DNA from: Galbula dea
Taxonomy: Eukaryota; Chordata; Aves; Piciformes; Galbulidae
DNA: 64,000 bases
Direction of reading: 5' to 3'
Assembly (NCBI GenBank): GCA_013399015.1
Contig: VWZX01010624.1
Span: 579-64,578, forward strand
Below the pieces are notes generated by a model, which worked only from the letters and a program-made list of their open reading frames with translations, had not been told where the DNA came from and searched no databases. This document shows, one piece after another, positions 39,201 to 51,611 of the stretch. The translations under genes and the position numbers were made by a program. Within the stretch, counting starts at the first letter, position 1. Each line of letters starts with the position of its first letter.

Positions 39201-40009
39201 CCATTGCACAGCCAAAGCAATACTATTCGCTTCATAAAGTGTAAGGCTGAGATGTCGGAGTTCAGGGTGTGGCCTGAGTAAATAACTTCTTCCTCTTGTT
39301 TTATTGATTCTATTTTACTCATGTGGATTTTTTTAGCTTGGTCACTCTCTGGAGAGAAGCTGTGTGTGCTCGAACAATGCTTAGTGCACTGTTGCTCTGA
39401 GCTCAAGTAAAGCCTCTAACTAATTTCTAAGTAAATACCGCCCAAAGGAAGAATTCCAGCTATCAGGGTTTGTCCCACAAAGACTTCCTGGCTGGCTGGG
39501 AACAGGTGTGAGGCTTGCCCTGCCTTTGATCTTGGAGGTCCCAGCCATGTGTCTGCACTGGTAAGAAGAAATCAAAATGTAGCTGTACGGTGCTGGGTGG
39601 GGGTAAGGGGTAGGAAGGTCAGTCTAGACAGGAAAAATGGGTGAGAACAACTGCTTCTAATGTCTGTGCCTCTGAAGCTGTTCTGCCAACAGTCTGATAC
39701 TCTCCTATTAGACAAGGAGACTCTTTCACCCTTAAGGGTGCCACTTGCAGCAAAATCATCTCAGAAGTTTCCTGAAAATATGTTACATAAAATTAATAAT
39801 GCCTGATACGCAGTTTTTATACATATTGCTGTTGCAAGGAAAGGTCTCCAGGGCAATTTATTTAATTCATATATTGCATCCCATGATCAACTTCTAGAGG
39901 AATTTAAAATAAAATACAATAAATATTTCAATGTGACATGCCAGCTACATCAATGTTGGCATAATGGCAGCAAATCCCCCATCAATAAATAAAGACAGTC
40001 TGGGTCTTT
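33218..40009. other. Long unique stretch, one old SINE relic inside
   Basis: Apart from the MIR-like relic near 34706 I recognise nothing. Open frames of up to 125 codons (for example 38032-38409 and its antisense partner) lack motifs and overlap each other on both strands. T-rich patches occur at about 33961 and A-rich ones at about 38370. Confidence 0.5.
34706..34810 (+). mobile_element. MIR/CORE-SINE-like relic
   Basis: The stretch 'aaactgaggaacagagag', 'tttaagtaggctttcc', 'gagatcacataacagacc' and 'agaaagccaggaatagcag' follows, in order and spacing, the MIR core as I know it (aaactgaggcacagagag ... gatcacacagc ... agagccgggatt). The match is imperfect, as expected for a SINE that predates birds. 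The tRNA-derived 5' part is not recognisable. Confidence 0.6.
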
Positions 40010-40360
40010 TAGGTCATTTAACTCATTGTAGAAGTCTGTTCTAACACACATCCCCTTTGATAGCTAGTAATATTTTTCTGATATGGTAGCCTTTTTGAGG
40101 CTATCTGCATCTACAGTTGCATTCTACTTGTTATCATGCCAAGACTGTCCTTAACTTGAAAAATCAGTCTTGATCATAGCTATCTCTCTTCCTAATATAT
40201 TTAAGTGAGCAGTCATATCATGCCCTGCCTTTATTTTGCCAGGCTAATATGCACCATTAGTACAGCTCTTTCTCTAGAAGCCCTTCTCCACACCCATTAC
40301 AACCTGGATCACTCCTGCTTTAAAAATGCAGTCTTAGGAGAGGCTGCAGAGCACTGGATG
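40010..40360 (-). mobile_element. Old decayed CR1 fragment
   Basis: The plus strand shows the reverse of the ORF2 C-terminal region of old CR1 families: 'tatttaagtgagcagtcatatcatgccctgcc', split as 'tatttaagtgagcagtc' and 'atatcatgccctgcc', then 'attttgccaggctaatatgc', 'cagctctttctctagaag' and 'cttctccacacccattac'. These correspond to the segments encoding GDMIAV.K, LFSL.K, ERL.EL and the upstream K.. region. The 3' UTR and tail were not found, and the limits are approximate. Confidence 0.55.
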
Positions 40361-40574
40361 CAGTTTTCCCCATGGTACAACAGTCTTCCCCACTCATGGC
40401 ATGGTTACAACATCACAGATATTCTCTGTGTAAGAAGCTACTTTGAGGAAATAGGTTCCTGAATGCTAGCTCAGCTGGATTAAAAGTTCTATTTTGATTA
40501 TTCTGTATTGAAGGGGTGTTATGTTTTTCTTTTTTTTTTCACAGTCCCAGCCCTCATTTCCTAACATCATATTA

Positions 40575-40594
40575 TTAGTAGTAGTAGTAGTAGT
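40575..40594. repeat. (TAG)n trinucleotide repeat
   Basis: About six uninterrupted TAG units. Confidence 0.9.
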
Positions 40595-41362
40595 ATTTTA
40601 CAAGAATCAAGTCTAGGAGTTGTTCTTGTTTTCCAGACTTTCCCTTTTTAACATGTGGAAACCATGGCTTTCTAGACACATTTATTCACTACAAACTTAG
40701 AAGCTGTGGTAAACTTGGTAAGATTGGCTGATATCTTCTTGATTACCATTTATTTTCTATACTGTTTCAATATGTTACAGAGCCCCAGAAACCAGTTAAC
40801 CATTTTTCTACTCCAAGGAATAGTTTTAAAATCACCACAGTTGATAGCACAGCAATATCCCATTGATCAGTGGTGCATCCAAAATACTGAGGATGAAGCC
40901 AGACTCTCACCTAGTGGAGTGAGTGAAGTTTTAAGAACACAAAAATAATAAAATAAAGATTTTTTTTTCATGGTCCTTTTCCTTTATATAGAGAGAACTC
41001 TGATTGGAGGACTCATCTGAGGACTTGAAGGACAAAGTCCCAAGCACTGCACTCAGTAAAACTGTTTGGGTCAATGGGATCTTTCCTGAGTAAATCAGAA
41101 CCTTCAGAGTATTTAGAATCTAAGCTTCTTAATCATTCCACTCTATACATCTTGGCTCATGAAGGTCTTAAATTTTATTCTTACTAAGTCTTAAATGAGA
41201 TTCTGACTCCTCTTGCGTCTGATGTTCAGGAAGAGTTCTTTCACTGGAATAAAAACATATCCATATGTGTTTATTTTAAGGAAACGCATCCATTTTTGGT
41301 TCTTCGGTTTCCTTGATTTCATTTCCTGAGATGTAAATCTGCTCTGGAGTCCTTGCCATAGA

Positions 41363-41410
41363 TTTTTTCTTTCTTTCTTTCTTTCTTTCTTTTCTTTCTT
41401 TTTTTATTTT
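41363..41410. repeat. (TTTC)n pyrimidine tract
   Basis: Nearly 50 bases of T and C only on the plus strand, mostly TTTC units with one interruption. Such mirror-symmetric polypyrimidine tracts can form triplex DNA in vitro and are prone to length change. Confidence 0.9.
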
Positions 41411-42904
41411 CTGGTCTTCCTTTATTGCTACAGTCCAGGCTCAGGTTCTTCAGTTTTCGGCCTTGGTGAATTAAAAAAAAAACAACACTATTAACTTCCT
41501 CCTGTTGTGTGTATCTAAATATGGTAGTGACTTTTTCCTGTGAAAAGCTTTGCCAAGAGGCTGTTAATCTAACCCTGTGTCATTATAGCTTTCATGGAAA
41601 TCCATGATGTGGAGAGGTCTTTACCATCTGCTTCCATCAGGAGAGTTATCACGGTGTCTAGACACTATAAGGATAGGCTTTTCAGGGCTGCTGATAGATA
41701 GATGAAGCTTTGGAGAGCTTGCATTTAATCCTTTTCAGATGTGGATGGATGTTTTCCTGCAGTCTGGGATGAAGTTCAGGATTGTATTTCAAACAAATTT
41801 GTCCTGGTGTGTAAATGGGACAACTTTGGTTAACAGTAAACTCTAACAGGTCTGATGGATTAAAAGTGAGCTTAAATAATACAAGAATCACAGAGAATCA
41901 GAGAGTCTTCTTTTTGATATAATATTTATCTTTATTTATTTTTTAACACAAAATTCCTCAAGAAGAGTAAAAAAAAAATGTTCATACACTTTTAATTGAT
42001 AATGGTTTCTGTCAAGGAAAACTTCTGCTACAAAAAAACATAGGAGAGCAAAATAGAAAGGGAGTGTGTGCCTATAAGCACATGAATCTTTTTTCACTGA
42101 CACTTTAAGATATATAGATTTTTTTAAAACTATTTTATATCTCAGTAGCTGCTTGCCATTTATTTATTTTGGCATCATTCTGTTCTCAGAAAATGAGAAT
42201 AAGGCAAACAAACATACTTCTACCCCCTGCCACATTCTCCTTCTTGTATGAGACCACAATGCAGCAATGTTTAGGTCTCAAACAGCAGAAAGCAGCAACT
42301 GTTCTGAAAACTTGCCTCCGTGGAAACTTTTAAAAGTGCCAGACATTCCTGTGCTGTGAGGTGTATGTCCTCCAGCAGTGCTCCTGGTGTTTCTGCAGTC
42401 CCCAGCACAAGGAACACAGTGCTGCCTTCGAGATGGTCAGTGCCCCCTGCCCGCATCAGGTGGTTTCAAAGCTGCTGAAAGTGTTTTTACCTGGCAGGAG
42501 GACCTCACTATCAAGATGTTGGTTCTTCATCCATGCCCTTCACTGGCTGCTTTGGGTGCAGCTCTCAAAAACTCTGCCCACCTCATCTGTCTCACTTGCA
42601 AGCCTCCCTGGGCAGACTCTTATTGTTCTTGCTCTGGCTCCTGCTCTTGCAACAGCAACCCAGCCGTCTTGAAAACTGAGTTTGGTTACTTTAGGTAGTA
42701 CAGCTGGGATATGCAAAACTACCCTTCAGAAGAACTAGTTCATCAAGGGGAGCTCCTTGGGGAACAAGTCTGGGACTGATCTTATGTTTGTTATTTATGA
42801 ATATAAAAGCAGAGTGTGAATGAGTGAATGACAATAACCCACTAGCAAGGACAGAAACGCTATCAGTATGGAAGATTGAAGGAAGGAAGACCTTACTGTC
42901 CTTT

Positions 42905-44595
42905 CACAGAGTTACAGAATCTTAGGGGTTGGAAGGGACCTCTGGAGATCATCTAGTCCAACCCTCCTGTCAGAGCAGTTCACCTAGAGCACATTGCACA
43001 GGATGGCATCAAGCAGGTTTTGAATGCCTCCAGAGATGTCTTTCTTGAACAGGGGAGACGAGAACTGGACATAGTACTCCAGATGCAGCCTCACCAGGTG
43101 AGAGTAGAGGGGGAGGAGAACCTCCCTTGACCTACTGGCCTCACTATTCTTGATGTACCCCAAGATGCCATTGACCTTCTTGGCCACAAGGGCACAATGC
43201 TGGCTCATGGTCATCCTGGACTCTCAGGTCTCTTTCCACAGAGCTGCTTTCCAGCAGATCAGTCCCTGACCTGTACTGGTAGATGGGGTTATTCCTCTCC
43301 AGGTGTATTACCCTACAGTTGCTCTTGTAGAATTTCATAAGGTTTTTCTCTACCCAGCTCTCCAGCCCGTCCAGGTCACACTGGATGGCAGCACAGACTT
43401 CTGGTGTGTCAGCTACTTCTCCCAGTTTTGTGTCATCAGCAAATTTGCAGAGGGTACATTCTAATCCTCCGTCCAGGTCATTGATGAATATATCGAACAG
43501 CACTGGATCTAGTACTGACCTCTGGGGAATACCACTCATTATGGACCTCCAACTGGACTTCACACTATTGATGACAACCTTCTGAACTCTGCCCTTCAGC
43601 CAGTTATCAATCCACTCCACTGTCCATACATCTAAGCCACACTTCCTAAGCTTTCTTATGAGGGTACTGTGGGATACTGTGTCAAAAGCCTCGATAAAAT
43701 CAAGGTAGGCAATGACAAACACCCTCCCTTTATCTATCCGCCCAGTTATGCCATCATAGAAGTCTATCAGATTACTCAGACATGAATTGCCCTTGGTGAA
43801 TGTGTGTTTACTAGTCCTTATAACTCTCTTTTCCTCCACATGCTTTGAGATGATGCCCAGAACAAGTTGCTTCACCATCTTTCCTGGGATGAAGGTGAGG
43901 CTGACTGGCCTGTAATTTCCTGGGTCCTTCTTCTTGCACTTTTTGAAGACTGGAGTGACATTGGCTACTCTCCAGTCCTCAGGCACCTCACCAGTTCTTC
44001 AGGACCTTTCAAAGATGATAAAGAGTGGCCCAGCAATGACCTCTGCCAGCTCCCTCTGCATTCATGGGTGCATCCCTCCAGGACCCATAGACTTATGAAC
44101 ATACAATTTGCCTAATTGCTCTCTAACAAGACACTCCTCCACAAAGAGAAAGTCTTCCTTTATGCAGACTTTCTCTGTTACATCCAAGGTCTGGAAATCC
44201 TGGGGGCTAGCCTAACCCATGAAGACTGAAGCAAAGAAGGTATTCAGTATCTCTGCCTTCTCTGCATCCTCTGTCACCATGGCACTGCCTCATTCAGCAG
44301 CAGGCTCACATTTTCTCCAATTTTCCTTTTACTTCCAATATGCTTGAAGAAATCCTTGATCACCTTGATATTCTGTGGTAGGTTTAATTCAAGGAGGCCT
44401 TAGCTTTTCTCATTTCACCCCGGCATACTCTACCAACACTTTTGTACTTCTCCCAAGTGGTCAGCCCCTTCTTCCAAGCACTGTAAACTTCCTTCTTCCA
44501 CCTGAGCTTTTTCAGAAGCTCCTTGCTTAGCCATGCAGGTCTCTTATCTCCCTTGCTCAATTTATTACACCTAGATTGAAGAGATAGAAATACAA
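42905..44595 (-). mobile_element. CR1 LINE, longest copy: linker, RT, internal deletion, tail
   Basis: Read on the minus strand from about 44595. First comes the ORF2 linker between endonuclease and RT (frame 44611-44384: RPAWLSKELLKKLRWKKEVY, AWKKG, EEMRKAKA-like end). Next is the RT domain (43986-43144), then AKKVNGILGYIK and LEYYVQFSSPLFKKD (43214 down to about 43050). There the sequence jumps to ISGGIQNLLDAILCNVL and the 3' UTR 'ggacctctggagatc' (plus-strand wording), with tail remnants at about 42905-42925. The jump removes roughly 130 residues that other copies have between these segments, so about 400 bases were deleted. The endonuclease is absent because of 5' truncation. It is a dead copy but the most complete CR1 in the window. 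Confidence 0.93.
43144..43986 (-). pseudogene. CR1 ORF2 reverse transcriptase domain, 280-codon relic
   Basis: The reverse transcriptase would copy CR1 RNA at the nicked target. Visible motifs are YRPVSLT (residues 25-31), motif A YLDFIEAFDTVSH (94-106, first catalytic aspartate 96), motif B SGIPQRSVLDPVLFDIFIND (151-170) and motif C FADD (182-185, at 43432-43443 on the minus strand). The aspartates of motifs A and C are intact, but the glycine usual after PQ in motif B is arginine (PQRS for PQGS). After SSSVERDLRV (about residue 246) a frameshift leads into unrelated sequence, and the true continuation lies in another frame from 43214. There is no endonuclease and no complete C-terminus, so it is a relic. 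The methionine at 43986 is only the first in the open frame; the native protein starts far upstream. Confidence 0.9.
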
Positions 44596-44739
44596 GTATA
44601 AAATCATGCATATTAGGAACTAATAATACCTGTCATGAGAAGGAATCAGCTGAAAAATCAGAAAGAATAGACATTCATTTTCGTCGTGTACAAGAAGGTT
44701 GGAGCTAGAAATATAATATGGTTATGAAAAAGATATATA

Positions 44740-45290
44740 TGGCCCTTGGAGCTAGATGGCAACTATCTCCAGCAGAGGAAAGAAAGCATTCCTGCCCTTA
44801 TAAGAAGACATTAATAGCATCACAACAGGAGCACTGCATACTGTATTCTAACAATCCACACTTACAAGCAACAAAATCCAGAATAGAGAACTATTTAACC
44901 AATCACAAGAATGGAAAGACTATCATGCAAGAAGGATTAAAACACACAGGCCTGCTTAGCCTATGTAAATTAAAGCTTTAAGGAATTATGATTGCTGAAA
45001 ATAAATGCAAAGCTGAAGGAGAGCTACTGAAGTTATCAGACAATCCTGGCAACAGAACAAATGGGTAGAAGGGTGCCATAGATCCAGCCATGATGGGAAG
45101 CAGGAGAAGGTTTCTAACTACCATTGTCTAAAGATGTAGATCCCAGCATGTGGAATAAGTAGCATATTTTGCAGTGTCTTCAAAACACAATCAGATGTGT
45201 TTCTGAGGGAGACAGCAGATCTCCTTTTACAGATCTTCCTGTAACAGGAGAGGATTGAGCTGAATAACCCCATACATCCTTCACTCACAA
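44740..45290 (+). mobile_element. Old decayed CR1 fragment
   Basis: The order of motifs follows old CR1 families: 'gatttaaaacac'-like LKHTGLLSL (frame ending at 44981), 'ggaattatgattgctg' (GDMIAV), 'gagagctactgaagttatc', 'agacaatcctggcaacag' (DN.GNR), 'aacaaatgggta', 'gaagcaggagaaggtttc' (RRRFL), and 'ggattgagctgaataa' near the 3' UTR. The tail is lost. The 5' border is uncertain; the part before about 44850 is weak. Confidence 0.6.
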
Positions 45291-46092
45291 AACAGCTTCA
45301 AGAATCTTGTGGTTGATAAGGAACGCAACAAAACTAGGCAGCCTTCTTACATTGCACTACTATTTCAGTTTAAATTTAAGCCACAATACCAAAGTGAAGA
45401 GGCACCAAAACTTCATCATGGTTGTCTTTCCTGACCAGAATTTAACCATTCTCCTGAACAGCCTCCTATAACTGACTTCCTCAACTCCTTAGTCCCCGGG
45501 GTACAGCTTTGTTCTTGATCTTCACTCCCTTATTCACAAATCTGTCTAATTAGGCTTTCAAATTTTTTGTTCAGACTGGTTTATGTGTGGGAGACAACTC
45601 TGTACCATGCTGGAGGAGGAAAAACTCCACTTTGAAGGTCAGTACTACATATAGTCTAAGACATGTTTGTCAGTGTATGCTTCAGTGACTGCACACCGTA
45701 CATACAGGGCTGAAGGATAGTTTAATTTGCTGCCTCTTCAGTCATTTACCTGTTGAGACTGTTACAATGCAATGCACATTTGACACAATAGGCTGGATTA
45801 AGTTCACCAACCCACCCAATGCAAAATCCTGAGCAGCCGTTGAGCTTATCAAGAGCGCTGTGTGTCAGCTTGGCATGCACACATCCCAGATCCTTTGCTG
45901 TAGAGGCTGCAATTTATCTGAGCCTTTTCCAACACAAGTTGGTCCTGCAATGATGCTGCCTTTTGTCCACCAAAACTCAAACAAGTAAATTATCACTGGT
46001 AAGCCAAACACACACACTTCTGCACAGAGGAGCACAATTCAATTCTTCCAATAGAAGCTTTACATCACCTTTCCTTAAATGGTTTTCCTGAA
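45291..46092. other. Unique non-coding stretch
   Basis: I see no gene, RNA or repeat here. Confidence 0.5.
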
Positions 46093-46405
46093 AGGCGGGT
46101 GTTGGCCTCTTCTCCTTTGTGACTGGTGACAGGACTAGAGGGAATGGGCTTAAGCTGTGCCAGGGTAGGTTTAGATTAGTTATTAGGAAGAATTTCTTTC
46201 CTGAAAGAGTGGTTAGGTATTGGAATAGGCTGCCCAGGGAGGTGGTGGAGTCACCATCCCTGGAGGTTTTTAAGAAGAGGATAGATGTGGTTCTTCAGGG
46301 GATGATTTAGGGGTAAGAGTAGTGTAGGGCTATCGGTTGGACTAGATGATCTTGAGGGTCCTTTCCAACTGTAATGATTCTGTGATTCTGTGATTCTGTG
46401 ACTGT
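46093..46405 (+). mobile_element. CR1 3' end, 5'-truncated, well preserved
   Basis: The frame 46119-46310 is open: TGDRTRGNGLKLCQGRFRL, RKNFFPERVVRYWNRLPREV and a SLEVFKKRIDVVLQGMI end. The 3' UTR has 'tggactagatgatcttgag' and 'ggtcctttccaactg', and the tail has three attctgtg units at about 46376-46403. The first 15 bases ('cctgaaaggcgggtgttgg') suggest a small deletion in the GGC..VGVG segment. Confidence 0.93.
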
Positions 46406-47895
46406 TTTCTTCTAAAGCACAGTAAACTGAGCATTGCTCCAACTTGCCATGGCAGCCAACAGTGTCAAGATGCCATATCTGCAGGTGAAAATACACACCT
46501 AAGGGATTTGTGGGATATGTTCTTTGATGTCTAGAAGTCTCACATGGAGGAAGAGTGAATGCTCTGCCTTTGCAGCACCACAGGAAGCTGGTGTTAGAGT
46601 GAGAAGCTCTGGGACAGGCTGAGCTATACATTTCCCTTCAGCTGGGATTTAGAAGCCAGAACAATTGAAAGGACAGGGCTTTTTGCTTGTGTTTTGCAGC
46701 CAGTCAGAAGAACACATGATTCCTAGTCTGAGATGCTGTATGGTTATCAGTTTCTGGTTTTCATAACTGTTGCTTGTTATTGTTACCTCACAGAGCATAA
46801 CAGGCAAGCTAGGAAAGAAAAAAAACACTGTTTACTTAAGTAAGTTCTTATTTTACAAGTGAAAAGCAAAAGTCAGATAATTGTGAGAACAATCTACTGT
46901 GGAAAAATACTTAAATGTAACTCAGAAAAAAACACACAAACTGATGGTCTGAAATATGATCAGGAAAAAAGGAAAGCAAATATAAAGCATGAATACAGGT
47001 ATCCATCTCTGATCTCTGAAAGAAGAATTTATATTCCTGCTCCTGTGTGGGCTATAGCTCAGATTTCAAAGCTCCAACTCCAAAAATCATAACACTCTGC
47101 TAAAAACATAACTGCTCTTGCTACAGTCATAATTCCTCAGACTGTAATTTATCAGCTATTTAAGTAAAAATAGATTGATCATGAGAGGCCTCAAAATCCT
47201 ATCCCACTGTCAGTATTCAATAGTGTTTAAACGTACTGAAGAGTTTGTGTTGCCTAAAACACTGGGATGCTGTGATTTTCTGGCTAGGATTTATTATATT
47301 TCTGGTAGCCCAGATGGCTGAAGTTTTTGTTGGAGGAATTTCTCAATACAACAAAATAAATTCTCAGCTGCCATGTCAGGGCATGAAAGTCCTTCTCACT
47401 GGGAAAAAGACAGGAAGTCCCCATGTGACTTGTCTACAGATGCATGTCTGTCATATTTGTGATCATACACACAGTTCTTACTCTTCTCTCTAAATGCTTT
47501 CAGGCTGTATTCTGCTAAAGAAAATTTCCAGTTATCAGTTAAAACAACCAAGGCAATCACAGTTCCCACTGAAATGGCAAGCACAGAGACCAGTTAACTA
47601 GTGAAAGGAAAAAGATTCTTGGATCCACCCACTGCTTGACAAATCTTGCTAAAAGTTAAATTCTGACCAGTCCAGCATGGAAGCAGCAAGATGAGAGAAG
47701 AAAGCTTCTTGCTCGTCTGTCAGATCAGCATAGAGTACAGGGACACACATTCCTTTGCATATAGAAGAAGGGGGAAAGAGCAAAGGAAGAACCAAGAGCT
47801 ATTGTAAATTCCACTTGTCATCTCTGCTGAAGTGAGATCCAACCTTTAAGCAGTGGATAGCAGGTGAGTAATGTTGATCATCCACTGGTCAGATT
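46406..47895. other. Unique non-coding stretch
   Basis: No gene was recognised. Immediately before 47896 the words LIIHWSD can be read in frame with the RTE-like copy B, so its LINE homology may reach about 47875 although copy A differs there. Confidence 0.45.
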
Positions 47896-48401
47896 ATGTG
47901 ACCAATACATCTGTTCCAGAACAAGCAGCAGTCACAAGTATTGAGGCCATGTTACTGAGAACACAGCTGCGACAGGCAGGGCACATCTCAAGGATGAAGG
48001 ACCACCGCCTCCCTAAGATCTTGCTTTATGGTGAACTTGCCACCGGCTGCCGCAAGAGAGGAGCCCCAAAGAGAAGATGACTCCCTGAAACAACATCTCA
48101 GCCTTGGCCATGTTAATCATCATAACTGGTCTACTCTGGCCTCCAAGCGGGAGGCCTGGAGACACACCATCTATAACACTGAGGAATCTTTTGAGAAGGC
48201 ACGCAGGATCAACCTTGAGGAGAAAAACAACGCAGAAAGAATCGTGCCTTGCAGAACACACCATCTAAGGAGTCTTTCTGCTGTTCCTTTTGCAACTGCT
48301 GATGCCTATCTCGTATTGGCCTTTTTAGCCACCAACATGCTTGCAACAAATGTGGGTAGACCCCTTCCCAAATCTTCGTTCACGAAGCCTAGCCATGAAT
48401 G
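47896..48401 (+). mobile_element. RTE-like LINE fragment, C-terminal ORF2 piece (copy B)
   Basis: The first frame (to about 48080) reads YVTNTSV, SIEAMLLRTQL, GHISRMKDHRLPK and LLYGELATGCRKRGAPKRR. A 5-base deletion (gatgactccc, where copy A has gatacaaggactccc) shifts the frame, and a second frame continues with LASKREAWR and SFEKARRINLEEK. A third frame holds the zinc-finger-like end CLSRIGLFSHQHACNK, preceded by an in-frame TGA also present in copy A. Both copies end at the same place, 'cgaagcctagccatga'. By eye there are about twenty substitutions and two short indels between the copies over about 505 bases. The RT and endonuclease domains are absent. This LINE lineage is distinct from CR1. 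Confidence 0.75.
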
Positions 48402-51400
48402 TTGGTCATTTCCGAATCATAATGTGTTCACACACGTTCCCAAACTGCTTTGTCAATTCAGTTACAGCTAGGTTCAGACAGGGTAGAAAACAGAAAAATC
48501 TTTATTCTACACAGGGAGAATCATTACCATGATCCTACAAACCAGGGGACACACTTTCCCAAACCACTTGGACTTTAGCATCCACTTTCACAAGTCAGAT
48601 TGCCTGCAACCCTGAGATAGCTACTGACAAATTTGGTGTCTGCACACACTCCCGAGCTTGACTTAATTGAGTAATAATGTTATTGCGAAGCTGGCTGGCA
48701 CAGGACACAGCTGTGGTGGGACTTATTGCACTGGGCAACATGGGCCACATTTCTGAGATGCCAGCAAGGTTAAGGTTGTTTGCCAGAGGTACCAGGAACT
48801 ATAAAAGTCTTCCTGGCTTCTAAATGGGCTCTGTAAATTAGATTGCTTTTGCCTTCTTTCTTAGGGTTTCGTTTGGGGTTTTTGTTTGGTTTTGTTTGTT
48901 TTTTATGAGCAAGCTTTTGTAATATTTTATATCATGGCATGTATGTTATTATCCTAGACTAAATGCAGATATTTAATAACTTTGGGTTTTGGTTGGTGAT
49001 TTGGACACGGTTCCAATTGTTCCAGACAGAACTGGGACTGCATAGAGGAATGATTCCTTTCTTGATAAACATTTACCAGCAAGGTTAAAGAGTTGAGCAC
49101 GTTTTGCTCAAAAGACATCATTCACTGACAACAGAGGATATGCAGGGCTAACAATGGCAAAATCACCCATCTTTTATCTGACCTCAGCCTTCTACAGACC
49201 TTCACTACTGTGGGGCTGTTTTCTTACAAATGTACTTTTACAGCTGGAATAAAACGTTTCTCCCTGCTACTGGAAATTAAGTTCCTGCTGGCTTGAAGTG
49301 GAGAATCTCTCTTGAAGCAGAACTTTTCCTGATCCCTTACTGGATGTAGGATAGCTCACAAAGCTGAGAGGTCTCACAAACAACACCTTCCCATTACCTC
49401 TGCTCATGTGACAGGAATTCTCATACGATGACAGTTAAATAAGTGAGAAGTCTCACTGAATCACACTGCGAAATTTGCTGGAGTGAGATATTGTGCTGAA
49501 AAAAAGCTGTTTTAAAATGAACAAGTCTCAACTGAAATAAGTGAGAGCTTACAGATTTAGTCCTGCACATTACATTCTTTTGTAAACCAGAGAAATGCTT
49601 TCTGTGAAGATTTTCTATGATCCATAAAAAAATAATCTTTTGTCTTGCATATATGCTGTAGGGAGAGATCACTTAACTGTAGCAGTGGATAGGATTTATA
49701 AGGGAAGCTATATTTCTGAAGTAAGAGAGAAGGGAAAAAAAGGCTTTGTACATTCAAAGAATTACATTTCAGACTGTGGAAAGATAAGGAAATAAATTTC
49801 ACTAAACGTTACTCACAACTTAGAAAGAATCAGAATCATCAGAATCTCAAGCATGTACCAGGTACAACTTTCTAAGTCACAGGAGCGGGCTGCAGGGCTT
49901 CAGGATTCTCCTGCTCTCCATGAAGCTTAGTTTATAAATTGAGGAGAAACCTAATTGGCAAATCTACCTCTATATTCCACTTTGTCATCATCCACATATT
50001 CATGGCTTGCACACTGGAGAGGAACGACTCACTGAGGAGGAGGAAGAGGAAGGGATACAGTTGCAGAAGTAATGAATCTAAGTTGCAGTGGGAGATTTTG
50101 GTTAGTCATTTGGGAAAACCTGACCTCAAACCTCAAACTCTGTGTTGCAGAAGCCAAGTCTTTACCACAAGAATGAAAAATAATCTTTCAAATTTCAAAT
50201 CTAATAAATCTGAGGCATTTTGCTTGGGTACTGTAGACAATATTTATTTTTATTGCTAGGAAGAAATAAAAGCTAACAATTAAAAATGAAAGCTGTAACT
50301 AGAACACAATTTTTTTCTTACAAAAAATATAAACAAGTATATATATGTGGGGAACATACTAGCTGATACATTACGTTTTGCCTCTATTTACTGCTAACTT
50401 AAGGTCAGATGTTGATGCTTGTCCTCACAATGAATCTACTCTTGCTCTAAGCAGCTCCATCATTAACTGAACTGGATTACAAGAGAGGTTATATACCACT
50501 TGAGTACTCCTTAGGGAGTTAGGGTACTAACACGCACCCAGCCCTGGGAACCACATTCATTTCCAACTTCTGAAAACAGAACAATGTTTAGGCATTGCCA
50601 CTTTTGATTGTTAAATTGCTATGACAAACTTTGCCAACTGGCCCATGCATACACAAAACAGAACTACAAATGTTTGCATCCAGCACAAAATGGTTACAGA
50701 ATAAGCTTTATATGCTTGCATATACACACACACACTTCAGCTCTTTGAAGTGGAACCAACACTAGCAAAAGACAGTCCAGAAGCTTTTACCAAACAAAGG
50801 CTTTTGAGTAATGTCGTTCTGTTCAGTGCTCTCTATAAAACAGTATATCCCAACTGGAAGGATGGCTGTGTGACTCCTTGGGAATGAGAAAGCCTCCAGC
50901 TGCTCTCCTGGTAAACAGGTGAGGGAACCAGCAAGCCAATGAGAAAGGTGTTCAGCAGCAAAAGGCTAGTGTCTTTTGAGAGATCAGGTAACTAATGGAA
51001 AAAGATGATCCAGAACCTGCAAGAAACGAAAGATGTTAACCCATTTCTGATATATGTCTTGCAAATGCACTCTCTGGGTTTGTTTGCTACCAGATTCAGC
51101 CCCTGAAATCAATGGCATACACAGCAAATCATAACGATGACAAACAGGACACAGTGAGGTCCTCCTAGCTCCTCCAGACTCCCTTCTCTGTGTCAATAAG
51201 TACAGTGTTGCATCTGTTAGGGTATATATAACAGTTGTACTTTACTTCCAACAACATTTACCAATAGAACAGCAGGAAATGAAAACTGAAGGTACCAGAA
51301 ATTCAGGCAGGAAGATAGATGATCTAGTTTTCTTCTGAGGAAGCCCAAGATGACTAGAGACCAAGAACACCCAAGAAGACACAGACACTTATTCTAGGGA

Positions 51401-51611
51401 CTGATGTAAAATTAAATGTTTCTTCTGAAAAAATATGAATATATGAATATTACTCTCCACATGACTGTAGTGGCTTGCTTTTCTGACTAACTAAATTCCT
51501 AGAAGGGAGTGCTAGGAGTGAAGAGCTATTACCCAGGAGAGGTTTACTAACCTTGTCAGAAACCTTTGTTTGCTTCTCTATCTTATTAGTCTATGTCCTG
51601 ATTTAATGTCT
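48402..51611. other. Unique stretch
   Basis: No element was recognised beyond a T/G-rich patch at about 48865-48905 and short A/T runs. Open frames are up to about 106 codons (49939-50259) and lack motifs. Confidence 0.5.

Larger units (their letters stand above)
40361..42904. other. Unique stretch with simple repeats
   Basis: No gene was recognised. It holds the TAG and TTTC repeats listed separately. Overlapping frames of about 105 codons at 42361-42698 are cysteine/serine/alanine-rich without a known motif. Confidence 0.5.

Noticed and set aside
48013..48264. 83-codon minus-strand frame, and its partner at 8180-8458 plus, as a conserved small protein
   Set aside because: Both are antisense shadows of the two RTE-like copies; their similarity follows from the repeat itself.
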